A stretch of DNA of 64,000 bases from Hevea brasiliensis (taxonomy: Eukaryota; Streptophyta; Magnoliopsida; Malpighiales; Euphorbiaceae), in assembly GCF_030052815.1 (NCBI RefSeq), contig NC_079497.1:23822258-23886257 (forward strand), in the 5' to 3' direction. Numbering within the stretch: position 1 is the stretch's first letter; the number at the start of each line of letters is the position of its first letter. The notes under the pieces are model-generated. The model saw only the letters and a program-made list of their open reading frames with translations, was not told the DNA's origin and did no database searches. Positions 12,201 to 24,800 of the stretch are shown here, one piece after another. Made by a program: the position numbers and the translations under genes.

Positions 12201-12699
12201 GCTAAAAAGAAAAGAAAATGGTGAAGAACTCTTAGCATGGTGGTTCGGCCATTGATGAAGAGAAAGAAGAAGATAAGGCTTCAATAAATGTTTTTGTCTC
12301 ATCTCATCTTCTTATGTCACTAATTAGAATTTTAATATTAATTATTATTAATATTATTTCAACAATTCACTTATTTCCATTTATATCCCCTTAATACATT
12401 GCCATATGTACTTCATATTTTTAACCCATTTTCAAAATTTTAATGTCACTTATTTTAATGGACATTTAGATCAAAAGTCAACTCTAGGTGCCAAACAATT
12501 AAAATGCCCCTCATCGGGTTATAGTTCATCTTTTTCAATAATGACCATTAAAGTCCATAACCCAATGGTTACTTTAATTTTTATACTGCTTATTTCAATT
12601 TATTTTCATCTTATTTTTAGTCCTCAAACTGGCTTTGAATAGTACTATTCACTAACTAAATATGACACTATTCAGAGCACAAAAGTTCGGGACGTTACA
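9240..12699 (-). mobile_element. Solo LTR on the minus strand (3460 bp), family A/B-like
   Basis: Plus-strand ends are TGTAACACCC (9240) and GACGTTACA (12699). A perfect TSD TTAGT lies at 9235-9239 and 12700-12704. The minus orientation follows from the CTAAGC stem-loop at 9782-9798, which lies near the 3' end of the LTR in other copies, and from the tail that matches other LTR 3' ends in inverse. The usual 5' box is absent, so its 5' end is a variant. CCATAACT-type modules fill 10500-11600 in inverse. No internal coding region is present. Reading frames at 9344 and 12406 lie inside and are taken as chance. Confidence 0.92.
9782..9798 (-). promoter_or_regulatory. CTAAGC stem-loop in the minus solo LTR
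   Basis: CTAAGC-gaatt-GCTTAG, a perfect 6-bp stem followed on the minus-strand upstream side by GTGGTGCAT (ATGCACCAC in element sense). The loop differs from the other copies. Confidence 0.5.
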
Positions 12700-12733
12700 T
12701 TAGTACTTTGTTAATGAAGTTATAAATCTATTT
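12700..12733 (-). other. 34-bp sliver of the Tat element between two solo LTRs
   Basis: Only 24 bp of unique element sequence remain between the TSD of the left LTR (TTAGT, 12700-12704) and that of the right LTR (TATTT, 12729-12733). In minus sense it belongs to the polyprotein just before RT. Confidence 0.7.
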
Positions 12734-15700
12734 TGTAACACCCGCATATTAAGCAGCTCTGTACATTCTACTGTTCCGGTGACTAATATCTGTTCAGACA
12801 GTTAGAATGTCGAAAACCATAATTAAATTACAGAGAGAAGTCATAAATTAAATTAATAAAGATTAAATGAGGTTGGATAAAAATAAGAGAAATAAAGCAC
12901 AAATAGGTTAAATGAGCCTAGGTCCCGGCGATGAGTGACCGACACAGGAAGCGACTATAAGTTCAGTTGCTGCCCTAAATTCGCATGAGACCCTATGGAG
13001 ACCTTAATAAATGAATTATTTAGAAATTATTTAGAATTTGGAAATCAAAGAAATGAAAAGGGAAGAAGTAAAATTAAGTGAATCAAAACCTAAGGACTCA
13101 TCTAGTATTATGGAAAAAGATAGACTATAACCCTGTGAGGGACATTTTGGTCAATTCACTTCAAGAGTTAACTTTTGACCAAAATGCCCATTAATTTGAG
13201 TAAGATTAAAACATTGAAAAAGAAGTAAAAATATGAATAAGTGTATGGAAAGAAAAGAAAAAAATGAAAAATCTAAATTTTATTTGAATTATGACATAAG
13301 CATGATCTCACCATGACACAATTAAAAATTATAATTTAAATTAATCAAACTTTTGGGATAATTATATAACGAGACAAAAGAAAAAAATATCAATTATCTT
13401 CTTCCTCATCCCTTTGCCGGCCTCACTCTCTCACTTCCTTTCCTCATATTTTCTTCCATTGTTAAGCACTCCAAAGCTTCATAACCCCAATTTCTTCCCT
13501 AATTGTTACCCCAAATTAGTAGAAAAACTTCTAATCAATCCTAAATTAGAAGATTGGGAGCAAAAGGATTAAGAGAAACTTGAAGATTAGGAAGATTGAG
13601 AAGAGCACCATTTGAGGTAAGTCACATCCAAGCTTGAATTACCTTATAATTTTGAAATTGAGATTAATTATGAAGAATCGACATGAAAAATGAAAGAAAT
13701 CATGCTTGTATGGGGGAAAGGGAATTTCGCCAACCAAAGGAGAGTAGGGTTTTGATGTGTTTTAAATGAATTGAGCATGAATTCTAGCTTAATTAAGGTT
13801 GTATATATGATTGGTGTATTGAGATTTTATAGAACTTGCATGAATTAGAATATGTGAAGTTAGGGTTTATGAGAAATTAGGGTTTTTGTGGTTTGTTAAT
13901 CAATTGATGTTTATAAGGTCTAATTATGGTCATTTGGCATACTTTGGTTGAGAATTGATGTTGAATTGATGAAAGGAATGAATGGCATGTTAATGTGTTG
14001 AATTGCTGGAATCTAGACACTTGAGTCCAGTGTGCTTAACAGCTTATAATTGAGCTACACAACTCCAATTGATATGAAACCAATTAGAAAAGAAACTAAG
14101 GCATAATGCTAAATTTTTCATAAAGAAACCCTGCCCAAAAAATGACCATAAGTTACCTGAAATTAGGCTTGAATCCGGAATTGTAATTCTGGACTAACAA
14201 AAATGACCAAATGAACAGTACTTAGAAAAATTAGGGATAACTCACTTTAGAAAACTTTAAATTAGGTGATTCTTAAATCAATGGAAACCTAAGACATAGG
14301 AGAACAATTCTTATGGAGATCATAGATCCAAATTATGACCCTAAATTGATCAAATTTCTAGACAAATTTGGTCCAACAAATCTACCATGATTCTAGACTA
14401 ACCTAAAAATCCTGAACAATGAGCTATCTGACTAGTTTTGGAAAAATTGCCATAAATTGGACTACAAAACTGCAAATTAGGTGATTCCAAAGTCAAAATT
14501 CTCTTAAGACATAGGATTACAAACTTCATGTTTTGACCTAAACCCAATTCTTAGGGCAAATTAGGAGAATTTTTAAGGTAAGTTAGGAATGTCAAATCTA
14601 GAATTCCTGCATCTTAGCCAAATTGCCCTGTGACCTCTGAATGGTTATTAGGCCATAACTTCCTCTACAAAACTCCAATTGGAGTGATTCAAATTGATTT
14701 GAAAACCTAAGACAAAGATCTAAAACATTGTTTTAGGGACTAGGGCCAATTTAAGAGCTTAAGATGCCCAGATATAGAATAAAAATTTAAGGTACAAATC
14801 TGAAAAACCTAGAATTTCAGGATATGACACCTAAAATAGTGTCCAATTTTTTGGCCATAACTTGACATACAGAACTTCAAATTAAGTGATTCAAATTGGA
14901 AATAAAACCTAACATATAGAGGAATAATTTTTATGAAGAATACTTTACCAAATTATGATTAGAATTGGGTTGAATTTGAGCTCTAAGGTCAAGTTTCAAA
15001 TTTGCCCTGAGTCCAGAATTAACTAGAACTTGGGAATTCATTAGAATTTTGTTTAGTTAACTATGAATGGAACTTAGAATGAGTATTAATGTTTGGTAAT
15101 TGTGTGATTTCAATAGACAAAGAGACTTCCAAGGAAGGAAAGGCTTAAGACATAAAGAAACAGATTCATTAAAAGTTTGTGCACAACTAGCCTTTTTCTA
15201 TATTTTTGAATTTGTAATTGATTTGAATGAATTTTATATGAATGAGTTGTGATTTTCCTTTGCAATTGAGAACTTTAATTTGTTGAATGAATTTGTATGA
15301 GTTAAATATGATTTTTCTTATGCATCTAAAAATTATTTACATTGTTTTGAAGATTGTGAATTGTAAAATGAATTTATATTATGGAAAGGCAGATGTTGGC
15401 CCTTAATTTCAAAGTAGCAAGGGGGTGGGTCGATATTTGAATGTGTTTTGAAGTATTTTTATGAACTTGATGTGCTGCCAACCATGTGCATGAATTTACA
15501 ATAATTAAATATGTTTACTGATTTGTAAATGCATTTTGTGAATGGAAACTATTTTAAATATGTTTTGAAATCACAGTTGACATGGCAATGTGACTTATGT
15601 TCCTCATTAGCTTGTCTAATGAGATGATATTTTATGTGATCTCCTCTACTTGTTGGGATTGAGTTTCCTCCCTCTCTGCCTTGCTAGTTGAGGTTGAGAT

Positions 15701-16752
15701 CGGATGAGTACTCATTAGCTAGCTAGCCTTTGGTGCCTCCCTTTAGCCTCAATTATTGAGGGGAGTTTGCTTTGTCGTGGTGTACAATATGGCATCTATC
15801 AAAAATTTTGTGTCATGGGTCCAACTGTGTGAATTGTTGGCAACACCCTTAAATTGTGCATACTTTGATAAAAGGTGATTGAAACAAATGCTTGTCAATG
15901 GTTGAAAATTATTATATTGTTTTCATGGTTCAAGAACAAATGTGAATATTTTAAATGCTTTATTATGATTTTGGTAAGTTGTGTTTTATATCGAGTTTTG
16001 CATTATTAGTTGTGCACCACTGAGTTCACCACTCAGCGATAGCTTTGTGTACTATCGCAGGTGAAAGAAAAGATAGAGTAGCTGAGTGAGACTGCTTGAA
16101 GCTATGACTTGAAGTTGTATTGGGACTATCTTCGGGTATATCATAGGTATACCTTTGTATATTAGGTTTTGATTTAATTATATAGGTATATGTATGTAAT
16201 TACATTCGAGCAGTTGTACAAGAACATTTATAATATTATTTTTGAGACTTTAATCAAATGTAAATTGTTGTAGTATTATTTTTTGTGAGTTTGAATATTT
16301 GTAAACTTTGTAATTAATGTCCTTAATTCCAATGGACGTCAACTTGTGATAAAATGTTTCTTGTATTGTAAATGTAAAAGCTTCATACTTTTTGGATTAT
16401 GGATGAAAGAAAGAAAATATTTGAATAATGATTGTATTTAGTTATGTTATATAATTGCCACAGGTGATTTTAACAGGTTTTAAAAATGTGATTTAATAAA
16501 ATTATAGCTGTAACCACTGGAATTTTTCACAAAATTTTAAAGATGCCTATTCATTTCTAAATTAATTTTATGATACACTTGAATTGAAAACACTTAAATT
16601 AAATTTTTATCACCACATAAAATGTAAAAATGAATTTGTTTTGTTAAAGTCCCTTGTAGTATATTTAATAGATTATCGGTATGTGAAGTTTGGTAATTTA
16701 TTAGGTATACTATAGGATCATGTCATATCTTACAAAGAGGTAATGCGTTACA
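12734..16752 (+). mobile_element. Solo LTR, family C-like (4019 bp)
   Basis: Starts TGTAACACCC and ends ATGCGTTACA, with a perfect TSD TATTT at 12729-12733 and 16753-16757. The 3' end (TATACTATAGGATCATGTCA) and the double stem-loop at 16020-16058 match element C at 48240 and 58166. It carries the conserved 5' box at about 12907-12985 and modules at about 14230-14950. No primer binding site or coding region is inside. It lies in the Tat linker frame. Confidence 0.92.
16020..16058 (+). promoter_or_regulatory. Double stem-loop of a family C-like LTR
   Basis: First stem CTGAG/CTCAG (16020-16036), then GCGATAG-ctttgtgta-CTATCGC (16036-16058), perfect over 7 bp, followed by AGGTGAAAG. The second stem recurs in families C and D with altered loops. 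Confidence 0.55.
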
Positions 16753-17054
16753 TATTTCTTGCTTTTTGAGTTAGATCTTCAGCTGATTTTATTTCTTTAG
16801 GATTTTTTGGTGCACTTAAATTAATAGAGATCGATTTTAATGCATTAACAAAAATAGATTTTAAATGGTTATGAATGCCATGCATATGCCCATTAGGATA
16901 AACAACAAACAAGTAAGTAAAAGAACTGCTCATGTTATTGATCTTTGCCTTAAAATTGGCATCAAGTACATCAGAAATAAAAACATTAGCTTTATTGTCA
17001 TTACAAAATACAGATTTGGATTTAGGGGTGTAAGTCCATGTTCTTGGCTTCCAT
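16753..17054 (-). pseudogene. Tat polyprotein segment upstream of RT
   Basis: An open minus-strand stretch of about 100 codons without a stop. It begins WKPRTWTYTPKSKS at 17050, contains FVVYPNGHMHGIHNHLKS and ends NPKEIKSAEDLTQKARN. In the frame left when the flanking solo LTRs are taken out it joins the G-patch-like segment at 20470 on one side and the RT start at 12733 on the other. The ending resembles the stretch before RT in Tat-type polyproteins. I do not recognise a named domain in its middle, and the protease motif is not visible. A pararetroviral origin was considered but the frame continuity favours Tat. Confidence 0.6.
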
Positions 17055-19559
17055 TGTAACACCCTCCCTGTAGCAACCCCGTACATTCTACTGTTCTAGT
17101 GACCAGTGTCGGTCTGGACAGCTAGAACATCCGGAAAAATATTTAAAATAAAGTGAGGAACCATAATTAACTCAAATATTAATAAGAAAAATTTAGGAAA
17201 AATTTTAGAAATAAAATACAACTAAGTTAAATGAGCCGGTGCCCTAGCGATAAGTAACCCAGTGGGAAGTTGCGGTTCTTGCAACTAGGAGCCCTAGACC
17301 CGAGGGAATATTTATAAAATAATTTTTGGGACTCCAGAGAAGGGTCATTGAGGTTCCTATGGCATTAGAATGCCAAGAAAATGCTTAGAAAAATTTTTCA
17401 ATCGGTACAGACGATTTTGGCTTAATAAGCCAAATGGAGGGCATTTTGGTCATTTCTTCTTCAGAGATGATTTTTGGCCGACTTGTCCAGTTAAGTAAAT
17501 AATTATTATGACATAAAATATGAATAAATATTACTACAAATTAAATTGAAATTGAGTATAAAAAAATGAATTAAATAAGAAATTATGACATCACATGATG
17601 TCATTAGTGTGCCTCCACCCAATCACATGGTGACACATGGCTATAACTCACTTAAAATAAGTTAAATGGGCAGAAATGAAAGAAAAAATCAGGTTTCTTT
17701 TTTCCTTTCTTCTTCCATCCATAGCCTTCCTTATCCCTTCTACCTAAACCTCCATGAAAGCTCCACCAAAGCTTCACAACTCACCAAATCTCACCCCAAA
17801 ACCCTAAACACCCTTCACAAAAATTAATCTCCACATCAAGAGCAAGGTTTTGATTATCATAAAGTGAAGAAATTCCAAGGTTTATACAAGCCAATAAAGA
17901 GACCAAAGAGGTTAGTGCATGCTAATTACTTAATCATGTTTATTTCTTAAAATTTAGTTTGAATATGAACAAATAATTAAGAAATTGAGATAAATCATGT
18001 GTGAAATTGAGAATGGAATTTTGGCCAGCTTTATGGGAGTGGTAGTTGATGGTTTTGATGGATTTAAAATAGCTTAGAAATGGTGTTGATGTGTGGACAT
18101 AAATTTGAAATGGATTAGTATGCCTAATTGACATGTGTTATGTGAACCTTGAATTTGAGCTAGGGTTTGGACACAAAAACTTGGATATTGTTCATGTGTT
18201 GGTGAAATTAAGTTTTAATGGTCAATTAGTGACCATTTGGTTATGTGTAAACAAGAAATGAAGTGGTTTGTATAGTGGGAATTGAGGTTAGTATGGCTGC
18301 CCTTGGTGACCTGCAGGACTGGGCATGAGTCCAGCAGATTTGGGCAGCAATGACTGGAGTTGTAGAGGTTCAATTGGTGCAAGGCCAATTGTAAATGAAA
18401 CTAGACACATAATGGCACAACTTTGGTAAAGAAACCATGCCCATAAAACCAAACCAAGTTGACCTAAAGATTGCCCTAATCCGGGTGACCTGCATTCTGC
18501 CTGGGCAAAATGACCAAATGAACAGTGTTTAATCATTTGGCCATAACTTAGTGTAGAAATGTCCAATTGACCTGAAATTTTACCAGAAACAAGCTGAGAT
18601 ATAGTCCTACAACTTTCAAGAGGAAACCTAACTCAAATTATGAGCATAACATATTCAAAAAGTGACCTGCAGTCACTGCTCAAAATACTATAGATTTGGT
18701 CAGTCAAGAAAATCTGGAAAATTTGTAATCCGGCTAGTTGTGGTTTTTGGGCTATAACTTGAGCTACAAAACTCCAAATGGAGTAATTCAAAAAAGGAAA
18801 TGTAACTAGACAAAATAAGGAACAACTTTCATGAAGACAATTTTGCCAAATTCTTACTGTAAAAATGACTAATGGAACAGTAAACACAAAGCTTGAAATC
18901 TAAAAATTTTGAACAATTAACATTAAGCTTAGAAATGGTATTGGCAACCAATACCAACAATTTTAGAATGCAAAATGTGGTATGTTGGCAGTATTAAAAC
19001 TAATGTACCTATTGTCTATGCAAAAGTCAACATTTTTGTTGACTAATGGAATGAATAGTAATACCTAAACTTAAATTTCAAGAATTGTATAAATTAAGAG
19101 TATAACATGCCCTAGTACACCTAGCATGATTGGTTTGGATAGGTTGGCATGCCAATAGAGTTCAGTTAGCAGTACTGCACATGGCATTATTCCATTCTGT
19201 GATTTCATGGCTTTTAGCCATTCTGACATTGTGTTGAGACTTGGCCTTGTGCCTAATGTTATTACAACTTATTAGCTATTCTGTTGTACACCGGGAGACA
19301 CACATGTGACCGATGGTGTGACGGCCTGAGGTACTTAATACCCAGTGGCAGTTTACCCGTTTATCCAGTCCAGTCATCTAGTATAGGTTACTTGGGCAAC
19401 CAAAAATGAAAATTGATAAATTTAATGAAATAATGAATATAACAAGTACCAAATAAATAAGACTACCAATAATTATCAAAAATTTGTCTGCATGAGACAT
19501 CAATACACTCACTGCATATTTATTTTTTATTAGTTCTTTTTATTTTATTGTTGGCACCA

Positions 19560-19577
19560 CTAAGCATTATTGCTTAG
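19560..19577 (+). promoter_or_regulatory. CTAAGC stem-loop
   Basis: CTAAGC-attatt-GCTTAG, preceded by GGCACCA and followed by CGC, as in families A and B. Confidence 0.5.
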
Positions 19578-20077
19578 CGCATCGCTTTTTGCCACGCGTA
19601 GGTTCTGGAGAGACAGATAGAAAGCCCAGCAGACCACAGACTGGGTGAGGTCATAGATCTGCCTAGCGTCAGAGTCACCTCTCATCTACAGTGCATCAGT
19701 GGTAGGACCTTTAGGTCCCTTTTGAAATTATGTTTTTGCATTTTGTATTAGGTAGCAGTTTGTGATTTGTAAATTATGAACTCATGTAAATAGTAAATTC
19801 ATGTAATCATATATGGATGTACATATTTTGAAAAATTTTGTTAATTGATATAATTTGAGAATATCTTGATGAAATTTTAGTTGATTTTGAATTTGAATGA
19901 AATTGTGGATTAATGTTGAGAACTTGAAATGATTGCTAATGTTGAGACCATGTTAATGGTTATTGGAGTTTGAGAATGATTGAAAATAATTATTGGAAGT
20001 GTTTTTCACAGGTTTCGAAGAACTGTTTTCTCCATTTTTAGTCGGTACTCTGCCAGATTTTCTATAAAATTTTTAAA

Positions 20078-20464
20078 ACCTCAAATAAATTATAATTTCA
20101 ATAAATGACTTAAATGAATTATATTTCATAAATTGTACTTCATAACTATAAAAAATAAATGAATAAAAAAATGATTGAATTAAAATAGGGTGTTCCGGTA
20201 CACTGTGTGGCATATCTTGCTCGGCTACACTATAGACGGGTAAGGGGTGTCACATTTAGAAAAATGGAGAAAACAGTTCTTCGGAACCTCAAATAAATTA
20301 TAATTTCAATAAATGACTTAAATGAATTATATTTCATAAATTGTACTTCATAATTATATAAAAATAAATAAATAAATAAAATGATTGAATTAAAATAGGG
20401 TGTTCCGGTACACTGAGTGGCATATCTTGCTCGCCTACACTGTAGATGGGTAAGGGGTGTCACA
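20078..20464 (+). repeat. Tandem duplication of an LTR 3' end with inverted filler
   Basis: Copies 20078-20254 and 20286-20464 both begin ACCTCAAATAAATT and end GTGTCACA. The 31-bp spacer (20255-20285) contains GGAGAAAACAGTTCTTCG, the reverse complement of CGAAGAACTGTTTTCTCC at about 20019-20036. An AAATA microsatellite differs between copies. Confidence 0.8.
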
Positions 20465-20469
20465 TCCAT

Positions 20470-20810
20470 GAAGTCTTTAGATCAATGGTGCCAATTTTTT
20501 ATTCTAGCTCTTTCACATACGGCAGCTCTTGATCATTTGTCCAAGTAATTGCCCCCACTTTTATGAACTTAGGAGGCTTTGATTCCTCTTCCTCTCCAGT
20601 TGGCTCACAGCATAACCCATACCTCATGATTTTCCCCTTAATCTCAGGAAAAGTCACCAAGCCATTTACACAATTTTCTAGGCCTATACCAGAAAAAACT
20701 TCATCCCTTTCACCATAGTAGCCACTTTTGGATCCATCCAGTCTTTATAGATCCCAATAACCTAAAAGCCAAACATTGCTGGAGCTGAACCATCTACTTG
20801 CAATGCAATT
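20470..20810 (-). pseudogene. Tat G-patch-like segment
   Basis: The minus strand encodes GIGLENCVNGLVTF, then EIKGKIMRYGLCCEPTGEEE and FIKVGAITWTNDQELPYV, followed by a stop and a run into the linker at 17054. Glycine-rich GxGL...GLGY-type sequences between gag and RT are known from Tat/Ogre polyproteins. Upstream (20700-20810) the frame changes at least once. Too decayed to state a function. Confidence 0.5.
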
Positions 20811-21420
20811 ATCTCCCATCAGAATCAGTCCAGACATCTAAAGGACCTTTATCATTGCTAGAATTATCACAAATGTTAACAACCATTATAGACTGAGGTT
20901 CATTGGGCTTTTGGATGGGTAAGATAAGGCCAATAATTCTGTCAGGGTTATTTAGAGTGGTGGAGATCATGTAGAAGCCAGGTGGGGGTGGAATATTGTG
21001 GTTAGGCATAAGTTTGGTACAGATGTTTAGTAAGTTCTCAGGGTCAGCTATCTTCTTGGTATTAATTAGACATCGAATTTGATGCTTAAGTTGGATGCAT
21101 CTATCGGTGTCATGACCATGGGTTTGGTGGAACTGGCAATATTGGTTGATATCATAGCTAGGTGGGAGTAGATTTGGTGGTGGTCTTAGTGCTAGGGGCT
21201 ACAAGAAGCCTCGAGCTTTGAGACACCAGAAAACTTTAGACAAGGGTTAGTTGAATTAGGAAAATCTGCTTGGGATGCGAGACATAATCTGAGATTCAAT
21301 AACCTTATTTTTGTCTTTCAGCTCAAATATCTTGGCATTCAAGATATCATCAAGCATTTTCTTAAACATGGCCATAGTTTCTTCCATCACAACTAGTGTA
21401 GGTGATATTATTACTAGTCT
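20809..21420 (-). pseudogene. Tat gag remnant with zinc-finger-like motif
   Basis: The minus strand at about 21160-21020 encodes YCQFHQTHGHDTDRC followed by IQLKHQIRCLINTKKIA, the C-F-H-H-D-C signature typical of plant Ty3/Gypsy gag C-termini. An open 66-residue stretch (21009-20809) continues with NHNIPPPPGFYMI. Upstream, a short open segment (about 21400-21275) with METMAMFKKMLDD-like residues ends in stops. The main capsid domain is missing, so gag is internally deleted. Confidence 0.65.
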
Positions 21421-21819
21421 TTTCCCTTCCCTAACCCAAATGACCTGATTAGAAGTCCTTTTGGTGTGTTTTCAGGCTATGTTTACTAAAAAAAAGGACT
21501 TAATGATTAACATAAATATGCTATGTACATGAATGTAATGCAAGAATGGACCATTTTTTTTTGTTTTTACCTTTACCTATTCCTCAAAATACAGAACCAA
21601 AACTAAAGTACATAAACTGGACCAAAATCAAAACTAAAACCACAATTTGAACCAAAAAAAAAAAATGAAAACCTTTACTGCAACAACTAAATCTTCACCC
21701 CCTTATTCCTCTAACTCTCATGTATAGGGTAGGGTAAAAATCTATCATAGGCTTTCGTATACTAGACACACCAATAGGGGTGGTCCAAAATGATCCTTCC
21801 TTCACAAACAATGGGTTTA
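21421..21819 (-). other. Tat leader or gag-upstream region
   Basis: No coding signal. A-rich and T-rich on the plus strand (A-run near 21653-21665). It is continuous with 41531 onward once the 21820-41530 concatemer and one TSD copy are removed. Confidence 0.5.
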
Positions 21820-24800
21820 TTTAACGCCCTCACCGTAGGTAGTCCGTACATTTTACTATTCCGATGACTAATGTCTATTCGGACAATCAGGATGTCTGGA
21901 GCTACACTTAACCTATAGTGAGGAGGCATAAATTAATGAAATAAATATTAAAAAAATATAGAAAAAAATTTTGAGAAATAAAATAAAATTTAGAGAATTT
22001 ATTAATTGGTATAAATAATGAAAATAACCCGATGAGCACCATGAAGAGCATTTTGGTCATTTCACCCCTAGAGGTGAATTTGACCTAAATGTCAAATTAA
22101 AATTAGGAAATAAAATAATTAATATAAATTAAATTTATGAATTTGAATTTGGAAAATGAGAAGAGAAAGAAGAAGAAAAGAAAAGAAAAGGAAAGAAAAG
22201 AAAAGAAAGGAAATAGATTTTTGGCATTTAAAAAAGAATTAAAGTACAATAATTATAGAATATATATAAGACACAAGAGACAAAAATTCATCAACCACAA
22301 GTCTTCTTCATCTTCCTCTTCTCTCTCTTTGAGCCAACACCATGGAAGCTTTCTCTCCCTCCATTTTCTTCTTTCTCAAAGCTTGATTTTCCAAGCTTTC
22401 TCCCCATAAAACCTTAACCTTCCTTCACAAAAAATACTCCCCACACCCTAAGGAAGCCTTAGATACCCATTTGAAGAAGAGAAATTGAAGTTTACAAGTT
22501 GACTCACAAGGTAAGTGCAAAAATACGTGCAAAAATACCACTCCCTCTCTTCTTTAAATCTTGTAAGAATGATCAGATGAGTGAGTATTCCATGAAAATG
22601 AAAACAAATAAAAAGGAATTGAAGAACCCTAATTTTGGCAGCCATGAATCTTGTGAGGTTTGCTATCTTTAAATGATGAAAAATGTTTCCATAAGGTTGT
22701 TTGAATAGTTGATATGATAAAAAGTGTAAAAGAGTTGAGTTTGTGTAAATTGGGTGATTGGAATTAGGGTTTATGTACATGATGTGGGGACTTTATGTAA
22801 ATTCTTGAAATTGACTTGGTTGAGTTGAGATTGATACTTATAGAAGTGTCATATATGCTTATTTGGAGTTTGGAAGAAGGAGGAGATTGAAATTGGGAGT
22901 GTGAATTTTCTGCAGGTTGTGCCATTATTGAATCCAGTAGATTTTTATTGCCTTATCTCCCTTTGCGTTGCCCCAATAGGTATGAGGCCAATTAGAGGTG
23001 TTTTGGGACATCTAAACCTTCATTTTTCAAGAAGGAACCCTACCCAAATTTTGTCAAAATTATGACCAATTTTCTACCCAAACTTGGATGACCAAACACT
23101 GAAACCCAGAAAATGACCAAATGAACAGTACGTGTTCATTTCGTCATAACTCTCTCTATACTAGTCCAAATGACCTAAAATTTACATCAATGGAAAGCTT
23201 AGACATAGGGCTACACTTTTCATGGAGATCACTTAACCCAGTTTTGCCTTTAACCAAGTCAAATCATTAGCACAATTTGGGTCACTAAAACTGCCAACCC
23301 AGAAATTGACCAAAACACTGTTCCTTTGGTATGCCTGACCAGTCTTGGAAAAAATGCCATAACATGGTCTCCAAAGTTGGAAATTGAATGAAACTAGTGT
23401 CAAAAGTTTTATAAGACATAGCACAACAATTTTTATGTTTTGACCGAGCTCCAAAACCCATTGCATCCTAGGGAAAATATTATCCAACATTAGGAATTGA
23501 AATCTGGAAAATGTTAAGTTGAACCTAGAATGCCATTTGATACCGTGTGTTCATTTGGCCATAACTCCTACTAGGAAATTCTATTTGAGATATGCCAATA
23601 TGATCTGGAAACATGATACTTAGGGCTACAACATTGATTCAGACACCTTTGCCAAATTCTAAGTGTAAAGACCTAAAAAGAGGGACAAACATACAGCCTT
23701 GAAGATTGACTATTGCCTTTATAGGATTAAGAGTCTAGGTCAACACATTGACCATAACTCACTATACCAAGCTTGAAAAATTATTAAATTGTACCTGAGA
23801 GTCCCTAAGACATAGAGGAACAAATCTTATGAAGTAACCTTCCTCAAATTATGAGCTTAAGAACCTCAAAAAGTGACCTACAATCACTGTCCTGAATTGA
23901 GCCCCTGTTGGCACAGGGTACATGAGCCCAGGTCAGTTATTTGGCCATAAATAACTCCACAAAACTTGAAAAATTGTGATTAAAAAGTCTAAGTGACCAT
24001 AAGACATACAGAAACAGTTTCTATGAAGATCACCATGCCTAAAAGTGACTGCAACCTGTTCCATTAATTAGGTAAACTTTAAGTCCAAAAGCTGCCTAGT
24101 TAAGGAACCAGAATCTGGATATGAGTCAGTTATGGTTATCTGACCATAACATGAGTTCTGAAAATCAAATTGACATAAATCAAAAAGGAAAATAAAGATA
24201 AAATATAGGGAAACAACTTCCATGAAGGAAGTGTGGCCAAAAAGTGGTTACAACTTGATCAATTGGATAGGTAAAAATGAGACACAAAAACTGAAACTAA
24301 AGAATGGTCCATGAGATAAATTATCTTATGGCAGGGCATTTAACCCTAACAAGCTATTAAACACTAAACTACTTAAAAGAGGTATGTGGGACCTATTTTC
24401 CCACTATAAAGTAATATGAACATTCAAATAAAAATGTAACAAGGTGCGATTGCCCATAGTATACCTAGACTTATTTATTTAGTTTGGATGGATTGGTATA
24501 CCAATTAGGGACCACAGATAGCAGTAATGCTGACAGAGCAAATCATGAACTGACAATATATTTCTGATATGATTGTTCTATAGGCTATATGCCTACCCAT
24601 TGGCCATTGTGCCTATTTTATTTCTGGCTTTACAAGCATGACAGCGGGTCTTGTGCCCGACAGCTGGCATCGTGCCTGACAGACGTATACTGGATAGCCA
24701 TATGGCTGTCTAACCATTATACACCCATGTATCCAGCTTTTATAATTTGTTATAGGTTTTTTGGGCACTGATAAAAAAAATTAATTAAGACTTAAAATAC

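Larger units (their letters stand above)
17055..20464 (+). mobile_element. Solo LTR, family A/B-like, with duplicated 3' end (3410 bp)
   Basis: Starts TGTAACACCC and ends GGGGTGTCACA. TSD TCCAT is perfect at 17050-17054 and 20465-20469. The conserved 5' box is at about 17226-17300, modules lie around 18480-18850, and the CTAAGC stem-loop is at 19560-19577. The last ~178 bp are present twice (20078-20254 and 20286-20464). The outer copy ends at the TSD, so the duplication arose during or after insertion. No coding region is inside. Confidence 0.92.

Noticed and set aside
16748..17086. Host or pararetroviral gene on the minus strand
   Set aside because: The frame joins on to Tat gag and RT sequence once flanking LTRs and TSDs are accounted for; no viral domain is recognised.
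22448..22780. Repeated short minus-strand frames in the B LTRs (also 28162, 28466, 37192)
   Set aside because: They recur only because the LTR recurs; lengths differ between copies through random stops, so no protein is being kept.
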